A stretch of 41,241 nucleotides of DNA from Lachnospiraceae bacterium (GTDB taxonomy: Bacteria; Bacillota; Clostridia; Lachnospirales; Lachnospiraceae). Below are positions 16,961 to 25,439 of the stretch, piece after piece (the first letter of the stretch is position 1; the number at the start of each line of letters is the position of its first letter). A model generated the notes under the pieces. It worked only from the letters and a program-made list of their open reading frames with translations. It ran no database searches and was not told where the DNA came from. The stretch is from positions 1 through 41,241 of the forward strand of contig JAGAQG010000031.1 of NCBI GenBank assembly GCA_017622875.1, in the 5' to 3' direction. The translations under genes were made by a program, and so were the position numbers.

Positions 16961-18343
16961 ATGGTTGAATATGAATGGGATAAATTAAAAGAAGAATGTG
17001 GCGTTTTCGGTATCTTAGATCACACCGGTGCCAATGTAGCAAATTCAATTTATTATGGTCTTTGTGCGCTGCAGCACCGCGGACAGGAATCGGCTGGAAT
17101 CGCAGTCTGCAATACAGGCGGACCACTGGGAAATCTCACCTGTCATAAGGACATGGGACTGGTAAATGATATTTTTACCCCTGAAATACTCTCCGAATTA
17201 TCAGGAAATATCGGTATCGGTCATGTACGTTATTCTACAACCGGAGAAAGCAATGTAAAGAATGCCCAACCTATTGCCATCAACTATTTCAAAGGCACGC
17301 TTGCCCTTGTACATAATGGAAATCTTACAAATATTGACGAATTAAAAGGAACGCTTCAGGAAAATGGAGCAATTTTTCATTCTACCACTGACTCAGAAAT
17401 CATCACTTACCAGATTGCTTTAGAACGCACAAAAACTCCTAATATTGAAACAGCGGTATACAACACTGCTGAAAAATTAAAGGGCGGCTTTGCATTGATC
17501 ATTATGAGCCCACAAAAGCTCATTGGCGTGCGTGATCCATGGGGACTTAAACCTCTGTGCCTTGGTATTAGGGACGGAAGTTATTGTCTTGCTTCTGAGA
17601 CCTGCGCTTTAAATGCCATCGGTGCAGAATTTATTCGCGACATCGAACCGGGTGAAATTATTACAATTTCTGAAGACCAGATTACTCATATTGAAAAGCT
17701 TCCATCTGTAAAGCATGCACATTGTATTTTTGAATACATTTACTTTGCAAGACTGGATTCTTCCATAGATGGTATTAATATCTACGATTCCCGTATCCGC
17801 GCAGGCAAAGCTCTTGCAGAGGCTTACCCTATAGATGCTGATCTGGTATCTGGTGTACCTGATTCGGGACTTACAGCTGCCATGGGATATGCCAAACAAT
17901 CTGGTATTCCATATGAACCTGTATTTTATAAAAACAGTTATGTGGGACGTACCTTCATAAAACCGACTCAGAAAGAAAGAGAATCTGCGGTTCACATTAA
18001 GTTAAACGTAATTCCAGGCATTGTAAAAGGCAAAAAAATTGTCCTTGTAGATGATTCGATTGTACGTGGTACGACTATCGCGAATTTGATTACCATGCTA
18101 AAAAAGGCTGGTGCAAAAGAGGTTCATGTTCGCATCAGTTCCCCTCCATTTTTACATCCATGCTTTTATGGCACAGATGTACCGAGCAACCATCAGCTCA
18201 TTGCATCTTCTAATACCACCGAAGAAATCCGCAAACACATTGGGGCAGATTCCCTTGGGTATCTGAAGATTGAAGATTTCAAAAAGATGGTCGGTGATCT
18301 GCCAATTTGTAAAGCTTGTTTCGACGGGAAATATCCCGTATAA
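16961..18343 (+). CDS. purF: Amidophosphoribosyltransferase (canonical)
   Basis: First step of purine synthesis: PRPP plus glutamine to phosphoribosylamine. 460 residues. A short propeptide (MVEYEWDKLKEE) precedes the mature N-terminal catalytic Cys13 in CGVFGI, followed by LQHRGQESAGI of the class II glutaminase. The PRTase part has the PRPP loop VLVDDSIVRGTT near 363-374. The four Cys positions that bind the 4Fe-4S cluster in the Bacillus subtilis enzyme are present (HCIFEYIYFARLDS, HPCFYG, ICKACFDG), so this is the iron-sulfur, oxygen-sensitive type. It has its own promoter with an attenuator-like leader and ends in a strong terminator. It is separated from the purE and second purF genes on the other strand. 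Confidence 0.97.
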   Translation: MVEYEWDKLKEECGVFGILDHTGANVANSIYYGLCALQHRGQESAGIAVCNTGGPLGNLTCHKDMGLVNDIFTPEILSELSGNIGIGHVRYSTTGESNVKNAQPIAINYFKGTLALVHNGNLTNIDELKGTLQENGAIFHSTTDSEIITYQIALERTKTPNIETAVYNTAEKLKGGFALIIMSPQKLIGVRDPWGLKPLCLGIRDGSYCLASETCALNAIGAEFIRDIEPGEIITISEDQITHIEKLPSVKHAHCIFEYIYFARLDSSIDGINIYDSRIRAGKALAEAYPIDADLVSGVPDSGLTAAMGYAKQSGIPYEPVFYKNSYVGRTFIKPTQKERESAVHIKLNVIPGIVKGKKIVLVDDSIVRGTTIANLITMLKKAGAKEVHVRISSPPFLHPCFYGTDVPSNHQLIASSNTTEEIRKHIGADSLGYLKIEDFKKMVGDLPICKACFDGKYPV

Positions 18344-18364
18344 TTTGATAAATGTCCATTTAAA

Positions 18365-18391
18365 AAGGCGCTGCTTCCCCAGCAGCGCCTT
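18365..18391. terminator. Terminator between purF and the HAD gene
   Basis: AAGGCGCTGCT (18365-18375) pairs perfectly with AGCAGCGCCTT (18381-18391) around TCCCC. The converging genes on both sides can use it; the minus strand reads into TTTTTAAATG. Confidence 0.85.
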
Positions 18392-18410
18392 CTCCCTGTT
18401 CTAAAACAGT

Positions 18411-19067
18411 CTATAGTTCTGTAAAATTTTTAATGATTGCTCTTACGCCATTACTTCCAGCATGTTTTTCTGCCACACCCATACTGTCTACCACAATAAT
18501 ATTTCGACATCCGGCCGTACAAGCATCCCTGATTCCGCTGTCTGAATCTTCAAAAATCAGACATTCTTCAATCGGCACACCAATGACCTCTGCCGCATAC
18601 TGGAACATTTTCACTTTATTTGCAAATCTTCCATCATCATAAACGATTTTTTCCGGATCAAACCATTTTGCCAGATCAAAGGACTCCACAAAGAAATCAA
18701 TGTTTGGTTTAATGGATGCACTGGCGATGGTAAATGGGATTTTTTCTTCCACTAATTTTTCAAAAAATTCATGTACTCCATCCACCAAATGAAAATTTTC
18801 TTTATCTTTCCTGCAAAAATCTCTGTAATAAGCTTCTTTTAATTCCGAAAATTTTGTCAGTTCTTTTTCATCACATTCCTTCTGTAACAAGTATTCAATT
18901 GCACGGTTGTTCGGCACTCCGTAAAAATGTGTCTGCATCTCTTCAAGACCAATTTTAAATTCTCGAAGTTCCTCTGCCATTTTTCCCCAAGCCAATACGT
19001 GCTTTTCGCTGTCAAAAAATAATGTACCATTAAAGTCAAAAATCACACCTTTGCAATTGTAAAGCAT
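18411..19067 (-). CDS. HAD-superfamily hydrolase, subfamily IA
   Basis: 218 residues with the phosphoglucomutase/phosphatase-like HAD layout: motif I IFDFNGTLF with nucleophile Asp11, a helical cap (about 20-85), motif II SAS near 118, and motif IV FEDSDSGI near 180 for metal binding. Motif I has Asn where most phosphatases have the second Asp (DxN instead of DxD), so the general acid is changed; small-sugar phosphatase or mutase function cannot be assigned. I chose the ATG at 19067 because AAAGGAG lies 9 bases upstream; the ATG at 19100 has no such site. The gene stands alone. Confidence 0.88.
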   Translation of the reverse strand: MLYNCKGVIFDFNGTLFFDSEKHVLAWGKMAEELREFKIGLEEMQTHFYGVPNNRAIEYLLQKECDEKELTKFSELKEAYYRDFCRKDKENFHLVDGVHEFFEKLVEEKIPFTIASASIKPNIDFFVESFDLAKWFDPEKIVYDDGRFANKVKMFQYAAEVIGVPIEECLIFEDSDSGIRDACTAGCRNIIVVDSMGVAEKHAGSNGVRAIIKNFTEL

Positions 19068-19131
19068 CCTCGAATTCTCCTTTGTATGTTTGTTCATCAT
19101 ATAGTTTTATTCTATCACCTTTAAAGCAGAA

Positions 19132-19164
19132 AAAATACCCTCTGCTTTCGCAAAAGGGTATTTT
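19132..19164 (-). terminator. Terminator after the 127-residue hypothetical gene
   Basis: AAAATACCCT (19132-19141) pairs with AGGGTATTTT (19155-19164); the minus strand continues into TTTTTCTGC. Confidence 0.8.
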
Positions 19165-19194
19165 CGGGGTAAGATTAAATTTATGTAAGGGGTC

Positions 19195-19578
19195 TTATAC
19201 ACATATTTTCCAAAATTCATTATCCGCATTATCTTTTAACACTTTGTATAACTCTCTGATAATGCAATTTCCTTCTCTGGAATCCGCTGTCACACAAACT
19301 CCTGTGGCATCCGCCCAGGACAATGCAATTTTCCGTTCATCTACATTAACATTGCATAAAAACGGCGTTTCCTGTACTCTTCCATCGCGGCCCGCCGAAA
19401 CACTCATCACAATGCTATAGATTAATGAGGTCGGTTTCTTAATGTTATCAGCAAATCGATCCTTGAAGTAGTTTTTCATAAATATTTTCATGCGATAATA
19501 ATTCTTTTCATCCAGCTCCGAATTTCTAATCGAGCTGATTCCTTCGTGTGTAGTATATAATCTCCAGTCATTTTTCAT
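19195..19578 (-). CDS. Hypothetical protein, 127 residues
   Basis: I do not recognise the family. The product is soluble-looking with no signal peptide or membrane segment, mixed in charge, with a basic stretch (YYRMKIFMKNYFKDRF, about 27-42) and a C-terminal half rich in strands. GAGGG sits a few bases before the ATG, and a clear terminator follows. It lies 122 bases downstream of truA, past truA's terminator, so it is probably expressed on its own. The clean ribosome site, terminator and lack of a longer antisense frame support it as a real gene. Confidence 0.7.
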   Translation of the reverse strand: MKNDWRLYTTHEGISSIRNSELDEKNYYRMKIFMKNYFKDRFADNIKKPTSLIYSIVMSVSAGRDGRVQETPFLCNVNVDERKIALSWADATGVCVTADSREGNCIIRELYKVLKDNADNEFWKICV

Positions 19579-19667
19579 GGCACACCCTCACTTTTTTATC
19601 CCAAACATCTCTTTTGCCATCTACACTATCTATGATACTTATGTTAATAAAAAAGTTTGAAAAAAAT

Positions 19668-19708
19668 ACACCTAAAATCATTAAGATTTTCTTAATAATT
19701 CTAGGTGT
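19668..19708 (-). terminator. Terminator overlapping the truA stop codon
   Basis: ACACCTAAAATCATTAAGA (19668-19686) pairs with TCTTAATAATTCTAGGTGT (19690-19708) with two mismatches; the minus strand then reads ATTTTTTTC. The last codons and TAG of truA form one arm of the stem. Confidence 0.8.
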
Positions 19709-20438
19709 ACATAACCTCTACCAAAAACAATCCCTGTGCCGGCGCTGTAAAGCCTGCCGCACCGCGGGCCTGTGCTTCTATCATGCCTGGGATTTCATCC
19801 GCCGTGCGTTTTCCTCTTCCCACTTCTATCAGTGTTCCCGTCAGGATTCTGACCATATTGTAAAGGAAACCATTGCCTGTATAGCGAATGACCACAATTC
19901 CATCTTTTTCTTCAATCACAATTGAATAAATAGTTCTCACTGTGGATTTTTTCATTTTTTTATTGGCACAAAATGTCTTAAAGTCATGAGTTCCAATCAA
20001 ATATGCCGCTGCTTCTCGCATGGCATCCAGGTCCAGAGGGATTTCCTCTCTCATGGTATACTTTCTCTGAAACACATTGGCAATTTTCCCGTTATCGATG
20101 CGATACTCATAGTTCTTGCCCTTCGCTGTCAGTCTTGCATGAAACCGCTCACTAACGGTTTCTACGCTTAAAACACGAATATCCTTTGAAAGATACTCAT
20201 TCAGCGTGGAATGAATTTCTGCAACAGAAAACGTCGCCGGGGCATGGAAATTAGCTGCCTGCCCCAGCGCATGAACTCCTGCATCGGTTCTTCCTGAACC
20301 GTGAATTTCAATATACTCTCCATACATTTTTTCCAGAATTGCTTCCAGCTTTCCCTGTATGGTATTGTCCGTATTCCCCTGTTTCTGCCAACCATTTAAC
20401 TTTGTGCCGTCATATTGCAATAACAGTTTATAATTCAT
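19701..20438 (-). CDS. truA: tRNA pseudouridine(38-40) synthase
   Basis: Converts uridines 38-40 of the tRNA anticodon arm to pseudouridine. 245 residues, the normal length. The catalytic Asp52 lies in GSGRTDAGVHALGQ, preceded by the LQYDGTKLNGWQKQ N-terminus; FKTFCA, RYTGNGFLYNMVRI and the C-terminal PAQGLFLVEVMY are all typical. Its ATG overlaps the stop of the preceding Mrp gene (TAATG), showing translational coupling. It appears to be the last gene of the long minus-strand set that starts at purE. Confidence 0.97.
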   Translation of the reverse strand: MNYKLLLQYDGTKLNGWQKQGNTDNTIQGKLEAILEKMYGEYIEIHGSGRTDAGVHALGQAANFHAPATFSVAEIHSTLNEYLSKDIRVLSVETVSERFHARLTAKGKNYEYRIDNGKIANVFQRKYTMREEIPLDLDAMREAAAYLIGTHDFKTFCANKKMKKSTVRTIYSIVIEEKDGIVVIRYTGNGFLYNMVRILTGTLIEVGRGKRTADEIPGMIEAQARGAAGFTAPAQGLFLVEVMYT

Positions 20439-21283
20439 TATTTTTCGAATTTGATCACGGCGTCTCTTGCTGCTGTTAAATATTCCACATTTTCCTGTGC
20501 AAAGTCACCTGCATCTGCAAGTTCTGCCAGATGCAAATCAATTGGAAGCTTTCCAAGAACCGGTAAATTAACACCTGCTGCAACTTCATCAATATTGCTT
20601 GTTCCAAATACAGCAAACTCCTTACCACAGTCAGGACATTTGATAAAGCTGTAGTTTTCTACAAGACCAAGCACTGGAATGTTCATCATGTTTGCCATGT
20701 TAAGCGCTTTCTTAACGATCATCTTTACAAGGTCCTGTGGAGATGTTACAACAACGATTCCATCTACCGGAAGTGACTGGAATACAGTTAATGGTACATC
20801 ACCTGTTCCTGGAGGCATATCTACGAGAAGGTAATCAACTTCTCCCCACATAACTTCGCTCCAGAACTGTTTTACCATGTTCGCAAGAACCGGACCTCTC
20901 CATACAACCGGGCTTTCTTCGTCTGGAAGTAAAAGGTTGATGGACATTAAACGGATACCGTTTGCTGTAAGTAATGGTTCGATTCCATCATCTGATGCCA
21001 TCGCTGGGCCATGAACACCATACATTTTCGGAATAGATGGTCCTGTGATATCGGCATCTAAAATACCTACTGTATATCCTTCTCTTGCAAGAAGATTTGC
21101 TAAAGATGCTGTCACGAGAGATTTACCAACCCCGCCTTTGCCGCTGACAACACCGATTACGTGTTTTACATTGGAATAAATGTTCTGTTCTACCAGTAAG
21201 CTCTGTGGACCTCCCTTACTTGGACATCCTTCACAGCTTTCTCTTGAACAAGTGCTTTTGCTTGCGCATTCTTTTTCTGCCAT
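20438..21283 (-). CDS. mrp: Mrp/NBP35-family iron-sulfur carrier ATPase
   Basis: 281 residues. A deviant Walker A SGKGGVGKS lies at 47-55, followed by DADITGPSIPKM and DMPPGTGD, the signature of ApbC/Mrp ATPases that carry Fe-S clusters to apoproteins. The C-terminal CxxC (KCPDCGKE, near 213) is the usual cluster-bridging motif of the dimer. The N-terminus has five extra Cys (ECASKSTCSRESCEGCP, residues 6-20), as in the NBP35-like group. It starts 46 bases after pyk and overlaps truA by one base. The canonical purF here is an Fe-S enzyme and a possible client, but that is only a guess. Confidence 0.94.
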   Translation of the reverse strand: MAEKECASKSTCSRESCEGCPSKGGPQSLLVEQNIYSNVKHVIGVVSGKGGVGKSLVTASLANLLAREGYTVGILDADITGPSIPKMYGVHGPAMASDDGIEPLLTANGIRLMSINLLLPDEESPVVWRGPVLANMVKQFWSEVMWGEVDYLLVDMPPGTGDVPLTVFQSLPVDGIVVVTSPQDLVKMIVKKALNMANMMNIPVLGLVENYSFIKCPDCGKEFAVFGTSNIDEVAAGVNLPVLGKLPIDLHLAELADAGDFAQENVEYLTAARDAVIKFEK

Positions 21284-21329
21284 GTTACTTTCCCCACTTT
21301 CGTATTTTTCAGAGTTCCCCTCTGTAATT

Positions 21330-22763
21330 TTATTCTTCGTGTGCTTCGATACAATGTACCTTCAGCAGATTTGTAGTACCCGAGGTTCCAATAGGAACAC
21401 CTGCGGTCAGCACGATTACATCACCCGCGCTTGCCTGTGAAGCCTTCTCCACGGCCTTGATTGCCTCTGCAAAGAGCTCGTCCAACCCTTCCTTTTCTTC
21501 AATAAGAAGCGGAATGATGCCCCAGCTTAATGAAAGCTGGCGATAGGTCTGCTCCTTCGAGGTGCATGCAATGACAGGGCAAAATGGTCGATATCTGGAA
21601 ATCATATAGGCGGTTCTGCCAGACTCTGTCACAGTAACGATTGCTTTTGCATCCAGCTCCATCGCTGCATTTACCGTGGCCTTGGAAATAGCATTGGTAA
21701 TACTTCCTTCTGTCGGCAGCTCATTTTTCAGGAAACGCTTCCTGTAATCAATATCCTGCTCTGTACGACCTGCAATACGCACCATAGTACGCACACATTC
21801 CAGCGGATATTTTCCTGAAGCAGTCTCGCCGGACAGCATAATCGCACTGGTACCATCGTACACCGCATTGGCCACATCATTTGCTTCTGCTCTGGTAGGT
21901 CTTGGATACTGCATCATGGAATCCAGCATCTGTGTCGCTGTAATGACCTGCTTTCCTACACCATAAACCTTTTTAATGATTTCTTTCTGAATGACCGGAA
22001 CTTCCTCTAATGGAATTTCCACGCCCATATCCCCTCTGGCAACCATCACGCCGTCCGCCAGATTCAATATCTCATCCAGATTTTCTACACCCTGACTATT
22101 TTCAATTTTTGCAATGATCTTAATCTTTTCGCCGCCAAGCTCCTTTAAAATATGTTTCAGTTCTTTTACATCTTCCGCAGTTCGTGTAAAAGACGCTGCC
22201 ACAAAATCAAACTCCTGCTCCACAGCGAATCTTAAATCATTATAATCCTTTTCATTAATAAATGGAAGACTTAAAGCGACTCCAGGCACGTTTACGCCCT
22301 TTCTGGCTGAAATCACTCCTGTATTTTTCACCAGACAGCGTATTTCTTCGCCAACGACACTCTCGACTTCCATTTCGACCAGTCCGTCATCAATGAGAAT
22401 CCGATTTCCCGGAGTCACATCAAAAGGCAGACCGGCATAGGTAATGTAAGCACTCTCCTTATTGCCCAGAATCTCATTGGTGGTCAGGGTAAATAACTGT
22501 CCCTGCTTTAGTACGATCTGTTTTTGTTCAAAATCGCCCAGGCGGATTTCCGGTCCCTTAGTATCCAACAGCGTGGCTACAGGAAGATTCAGATCCTCTC
22601 TTAAGCGTTTTAACATTGAAAGACGTATCCCATGCTCCTCATGGCTTCCATGGGACATATTAAATCTTGCAATGTTCATGCCCTCCAGTATCATCTGACG
22701 TAAAATATTTTCATCATCCACTGCAGGGCCGAGGGTGCATACAATTTTTGTTTTTCTGATCAT
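21330..22763 (-). CDS. pyk: Pyruvate kinase
   Basis: Last step of glycolysis: phosphoenolpyruvate plus ADP to pyruvate plus ATP. 477 residues, the short form without the extra C-terminal PEP-utilising domain. The sequence has MIRKTKIVCTLGPA, NMSHGSHEEH, LDTKGPEIRLG, the signature IAKIENSQGV, GVMVARGDMGVEIP and ITATQMLDSM, then an allosteric C-terminal domain ending GTSGTTNLLKVH. It starts 13 bases after the DUF1653 gene ends, so it sits in the purE-to-truA gene set. Combining pyk with purine genes in one unit is unusual, and the transcript structure is inferred from spacing alone. Confidence 0.97.
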   Translation of the reverse strand: MIRKTKIVCTLGPAVDDENILRQMILEGMNIARFNMSHGSHEEHGIRLSMLKRLREDLNLPVATLLDTKGPEIRLGDFEQKQIVLKQGQLFTLTTNEILGNKESAYITYAGLPFDVTPGNRILIDDGLVEMEVESVVGEEIRCLVKNTGVISARKGVNVPGVALSLPFINEKDYNDLRFAVEQEFDFVAASFTRTAEDVKELKHILKELGGEKIKIIAKIENSQGVENLDEILNLADGVMVARGDMGVEIPLEEVPVIQKEIIKKVYGVGKQVITATQMLDSMMQYPRPTRAEANDVANAVYDGTSAIMLSGETASGKYPLECVRTMVRIAGRTEQDIDYRKRFLKNELPTEGSITNAISKATVNAAMELDAKAIVTVTESGRTAYMISRYRPFCPVIACTSKEQTYRQLSLSWGIIPLLIEEKEGLDELFAEAIKAVEKASQASAGDVIVLTAGVPIGTSGTTNLLKVHCIEAHEE

Positions 22764-22776
22764 TTCGAAGCTCCTT

Positions 22777-23334
22777 CTACCGGAAGCGACTGCATTCGAA
22801 ATGCTCCATCGTTTCCAGACAGTTTAATACTTCCTGATATCTTTGCTGCAGAGGTCCATCCTCCACTACAATATCCAGAGAAGCAGCAATGCTGTCCAGA
22901 AGACGGTCATCTATTCTCCCTCTTAGATCCCGTAACATCTCCAGCTTTTCAGCCAATGTATCAAGCTCTAAAAATGCCAGAAGATCCGGATTGACTCCGA
23001 CAAGTTCTGGGTCAGGCTCATTTTCAGCAACACTTTCTTTGATTTCTTTTACCTCTGCTGCCTCTTCTTTTTCAGGTTTAACATCAGTATTTCCAAAGTT
23101 TTCCGATTTTATGAGCTCAAATCTGTATTTTTGTGTTACATGCGGGTATTTTTCTCTGTCCACTTCACTGACAAACATGTCATAAGGTCTTACATAGGTG
23201 CGAAAGTCCCCATATAATGCCTGATAAACTACCATCTTTTCCCCTGTTTCAGAATGCTCTGCCACAGTAATGATCTGATAAAGCTTATCTTTAAAGTGTC
23301 TGTAAAATTGTCCCGGCTTCACCAATCTTTCCAT
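22777..23334 (-). CDS. DUF1653 domain protein
   Basis: 185 residues from the ATG at 23334, whose A is shared with the stop of the preceding purF-like gene (TAATG) and which has GAGG 5 bases upstream; an earlier in-frame start at 23367 lies inside that gene. Residues 5-70 match DUF1653 (VKPGQFYRHFKDKLYQIITVAEHSETGEKMVVYQALYGD, FVSEVDREKYPHVTQKYRFE), a small beta-barrel-like domain of unknown function. An acidic linker (VKPEKEEAAEVKEIKESVAE) follows, then a helical C-terminal part. Translational coupling to the purF-like gene is clear. The function is not known. Confidence 0.85.
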   Translation of the reverse strand: MERLVKPGQFYRHFKDKLYQIITVAEHSETGEKMVVYQALYGDFRTYVRPYDMFVSEVDREKYPHVTQKYRFELIKSENFGNTDVKPEKEEAAEVKEIKESVAENEPDPELVGVNPDLLAFLELDTLAEKLEMLRDLRGRIDDRLLDSIAASLDIVVEDGPLQQRYQEVLNCLETMEHFECSRFR

Positions 23335-24755
23335 TAATCCTCTTTTCCATTCCAGCAATATGTACAAAGCTTACATGGCTCAATTCCAATGGCTTCGATC
23401 ATATCATCCAGTCTTAAGAATTCCAGAGTTGTAAAGTTCAACTGTCTGCGGATTTCTTCCACCATTCTCTGGTATTTTGGATTGTCAGGATCTGCATATT
23501 CCTGTAATAATTCTTCCGATACATCCTCTGTTCCTTCGAAATCACGGATGATTCTTCTTGTAATCAAGTCCATAACAGATTTAGAACGTGAAAAGTTCAG
23601 ATATTTACATCCAAATAATAATGGCGGACATGCAGGTCTTACATGTACTTCTTTTGCACCGTTTCTGTAAAGGAATTCTGTTGTCTCACGAAGCTGTGTA
23701 CCACGTACGATAGAGTCATCAATTAACAGAATCTTCTTATCTGTAATCAGTTTATGCACTGGAATCAGTTTCATACGTGCAACCAGATTTCTCTGTTTCT
23801 GATTTGTCGGCATAAAAGAACGTGACCAGGTCGGTGTATATTTAATAAATGGTCTTGCATATTCGATATCTGTAGAATTTGAATATCCAATGGCATGGGC
23901 AAGTCCGGAATCAGGAACACCTGCCGCATAGTCTGGGAATACCTTTCCTGCATCACGTTTTGCAAGCATTTCACCGCAGCGGTAACGCATTTCCTCTACA
24001 TTGACACCTTCGTAGGAAGCTGTTGGATAACCATAGTATACCCAAAGGAATGTACAAATCTTCATCTCATCCCCGCGTTCACCAATGGTCTTTCCACCTT
24101 CTGCATCGAAGAAATAAACCTCTGCCGGTCCTAATTCATAATAATCTTCATAGTCAAGATTCATGTATGCAAAGCTTTCAAAGGATGCACACATAGCGCC
24201 TTCCTTACGACCAATCACAACCGGAGTTCTTCCCAGACGGTCTCTTGCTACATAAATTCCTTCTTTTGTCAAAAGCATGATTGACAGAGAACCTTGTACC
24301 AGTCCCTGTACATAACGGATACCTGCTAAAATACTGTGTTTTGTACACATTAATGCTGCTACCAGCTCTGTTGCATTGATCATACCTCCGCTCATTTCCT
24401 GGAAATGGCAGGTTCCTTCTTCATATACCTTTTTCACTAATTCGTCATGATTGTTGATCTTACCAACAGTTGCGATTGCAAAGCTTCCTAAATGGGACTG
24501 GATAAGGAGTGGCTGCGGTTCATAGTCTGAAATACAGCCGATACCCATGTTTCCATGCATTTCATTTGCATCTTTGTCAAATTTTGTACGGAACGGTGCA
24601 TTTTCAATGTTATGGATAGCGCGGCTGAAACCACTTTCCTCGTTATAAACAGCCATACCGCCACGTCTTGTTCCCAGATGAGAATGATAATCTACACCGT
24701 AAAATAATTCTGTTACACAATCTTCTTTGGATGCTACACCAAAAAATCCACTCAT
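23334..24755 (-). CDS. Second PurF-like protein with Ser in place of the catalytic Cys
   Basis: 473 residues aligned end to end with PurF but divergent. The N-terminus MSGFFGVA matches CGVFGI with Ser2 at the nucleophile position, without propeptide, and RGQESAG reads RRGGMAV. The PRTase half is intact: ILLIDDSIVRGTQ near 341-353. The four Fe-S cysteines of the Bacillus-type enzyme are kept (KICTFLWVYYG, LLFGCKYL, PCKLCTYCWNG). So cluster and PRPP site are preserved while glutaminase chemistry is altered; it may use free ammonia, rely on Ser as nucleophile, or act in regulation or another pathway. It lies 32 bases after purE and overlaps the DUF1653 gene. The canonical purF is at 16961. Confidence 0.88.
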   Translation of the reverse strand: MSGFFGVASKEDCVTELFYGVDYHSHLGTRRGGMAVYNEESGFSRAIHNIENAPFRTKFDKDANEMHGNMGIGCISDYEPQPLLIQSHLGSFAIATVGKINNHDELVKKVYEEGTCHFQEMSGGMINATELVAALMCTKHSILAGIRYVQGLVQGSLSIMLLTKEGIYVARDRLGRTPVVIGRKEGAMCASFESFAYMNLDYEDYYELGPAEVYFFDAEGGKTIGERGDEMKICTFLWVYYGYPTASYEGVNVEEMRYRCGEMLAKRDAGKVFPDYAAGVPDSGLAHAIGYSNSTDIEYARPFIKYTPTWSRSFMPTNQKQRNLVARMKLIPVHKLITDKKILLIDDSIVRGTQLRETTEFLYRNGAKEVHVRPACPPLLFGCKYLNFSRSKSVMDLITRRIIRDFEGTEDVSEELLQEYADPDNPKYQRMVEEIRRQLNFTTLEFLRLDDMIEAIGIEPCKLCTYCWNGKED

Positions 24756-24787
24756 TTTTTTCCTCCTCTTATCACTGCTTCCTGTGA

Positions 24788-25276
24788 TTATGCGAATCTG
24801 GCGCTTACCTCTTCATTCGCTTTCATAGCTGCTTCTTCCATTTCCACTCTGTGAGCAAGAAGTTTTTCCCTAATTTCAGGGTGTTTTACTGCAATGATCT
24901 GTAATGCAAGATATGCTGCATTCTTTCCACCATTGATTGCTACAGTTGCTACAGGGATTCCTGGCGGCATCTGTACGATTGACATCAGTGCATCCATACC
25001 ATCAAGAACAGAACCAGATAAAGGCACACCAATCACTGGCGTTACTGTCTGGGAAGCTACAACACCTGGAAGTGCTGCTGCCATACCTGCTGCTGTGATG
25101 AATACTTCTGTACCATTTTCATTTGCTTCTTCGATAAATGCAGAGAGACCTGCATGTGCACGGTGTGCAGATAAACATCTTACATCCACTGCTACCCCGT
25201 AGGATTTTAAAATTTCCACTGCCGGCTCCATCTTTGGAAGATCACTTGTGGAACCCATGATAATCGCTACTCTCAT
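24788..25276 (-). CDS. purE: PurE-type N5-CAIR mutase / AIR carboxylase, divergent
   Basis: 162 residues from the ATG at 25276 behind AAGGAG; a longer frame to 25423 has no ribosome site and runs through the leader repeats. Class I PurE features: IIMGSTSDLPKM, LSAHRAH (His of the SAHRT motif kept), VIGVPLSG, DALMSIVQMPPGIPVATVAI and KNAAYLALQI. The normally conserved AAHLPG reads AAALPG, losing a His near the substrate. The standard role is conversion of N5-CAIR to CAIR in purine synthesis; with that change and the altered PurF just downstream, the exact reaction is uncertain. It follows guaB, separated by a terminator. Confidence 0.88.
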   Translation of the reverse strand: MRVAIIMGSTSDLPKMEPAVEILKSYGVAVDVRCLSAHRAHAGLSAFIEEANENGTEVFITAAGMAAALPGVVASQTVTPVIGVPLSGSVLDGMDALMSIVQMPPGIPVATVAINGGKNAAYLALQIIAVKHPEIREKLLAHRVEMEEAAMKANEEVSARFA

Positions 25277-25382
25277 GTATTTCTCCTTCATTATAAACAC
25301 AGCTCGCAGCAAGCTACTCACTGATGTATATTCGTCAGATGGCAGTTTGTGCAAGCACACTCCCACCTTCCTCATTATAAAC
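25277..25382 (-). promoter_or_regulatory. purE leader with a duplicated TATAAT-containing block
   Basis: On the minus strand GTGTTTATAATGA occurs twice, at about 25377 and 25298, each followed by a purine-rich stretch. Each contains TATAAT, but neither has a good -35 box. The segment probably holds the purE promoter. No purine riboswitch consensus is seen. Confidence 0.4.
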
Positions 25383-25430
25383 ACAAAAAGCGACCGGGTT
25401 TGTGCTTCAAAGCCCAAACCCAAGTCCGCT
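25383..25430 (-). terminator. Terminator of guaB
   Basis: GGGTTTG (25396-25402) pairs with CAAACCC (25415-25421), extended by AGCG/CGCT at the base. On the minus strand TTTTTGTGTTT follows. It starts about 10 bases beyond the guaB stop. Confidence 0.75.
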
Positions 25431-25439
25431 TAATACTTT

